Shown here piece by piece: positions 8,538 to 8,739 of a stretch of DNA of 8,739 bases. How positions within the stretch are numbered: position 1 is the stretch's first letter; each line of letters starts with the position of its first letter. The stretch lies in the NCBI GenBank assembly GCA_038147335.1, contig JAYQTK010000005.1, forward strand, positions 1 through 8,739, written 5' to 3'. The notes under the pieces are model-generated. The model was given only the letters and a program-made list of their open reading frames with translations. It was not told the origin of the DNA and did no database searches. This stretch comes from Marisimplicoccus sp038147335 (GTDB lineage: Bacteria; Bacteroidota; Bacteroidia; Flavobacteriales; Flavobacteriaceae). The position numbers and the translations under genes are program-made.

Positions 8538-8739
8538 ATTTAACCCTCATGGTGAATGGAATCATTTACTTCTGAAAGTTGATCATGATAATAATGAAGG
8601 ATCAATAACATTTAACGGAGAATTTGTATATCATTTCCTCTATAGGCCTGAGTGGATAAAATGGTTTCTGAGATCAAAATTTAGTAACGATGAGTATTTT
8701 AAAGGATTAGTTCCAGATCACCCGTACTTTACATATGCT
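8509..8739 (+). pseudogene. DUF1080 protein, C-terminal part in +1 frame, cut by window end
   Basis: This is the continuation of the DUF1080 protein in another frame, open for 77 codons to the window edge with no stop. It reads YDMKPIGKIKFNPHGEWNHL, then a strand region (LLKVDHDNNEGSITFNGEFV) and PEWIKWFLRSKFSND. These match family features: YDM and the P-x-GEWN motif, the NG...V...Y segment, and PEW...SKF before the usual glycine-rich and LQDHG ending, which should lie past the window. Because the shifted frame is still well conserved, the break is either very recent or a homopolymer error in the sequence. It has no plausible start codon of its own with a signal peptide, so it is not a separate gene. 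Confidence 0.8.

Overview
The window reads as chromosomal DNA of a low-GC Bacteroidota bacterium, most likely a flavobacterium and plausibly marine or uncultured. The main reason is an adjacent SusC-type TonB-dependent transporter and SusD-type lipoprotein, a pair essentially restricted to this phylum. Other signs are the strong A/T bias, A-rich start contexts without Shine-Dalgarno sequences, and signal peptides ending in 'FSQQ' or 'AYSQ'. All genes lie on the + strand and there is no mobile element, RNA gene or CRISPR array.

Layout: (1) 49-1770, a membrane-spanning regulator with N-terminal signal, TPR-rich region, one transmembrane helix, coiled coil and LuxR-type helix-turn-helix. (2) 1771-1872, an intergenic region with a direct repeat that is a candidate operator. 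(3) 1873-4965, a SusC-like transporter. (4) 4996-6669, a SusD-like surface lipoprotein. (5) 6760-6790, a perfect 13-bp hairpin with a T-run, a terminator placed just before the next gene. (6) 6803-8068, an exported serine beta-lactamase-family hydrolase or esterase. (7) 8103-8739, an exported DUF1080 (3-keto-disaccharide hydrolase, PF06439) protein. Its frame is broken by one extra T at 8506-8509 and its end runs off the window.

Taken together this looks like an uptake-and-degradation locus. The regulator probably senses a periplasmic cue and switches on the SusC/SusD pump, and exported hydrolases then process the imported ligand. No classical glycoside hydrolase or polysaccharide lyase is present, so the substrate cannot be read from this window. 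DUF1080 points weakly to a glycoside handled through 3-keto intermediates, and the beta-lactamase-fold enzyme to an ester or amide cut. The points most worth a second look are the frameshift in the DUF1080 gene, the terminator inside the leader of the hydrolase gene, and the kinase-less transmembrane regulator with its candidate operator.
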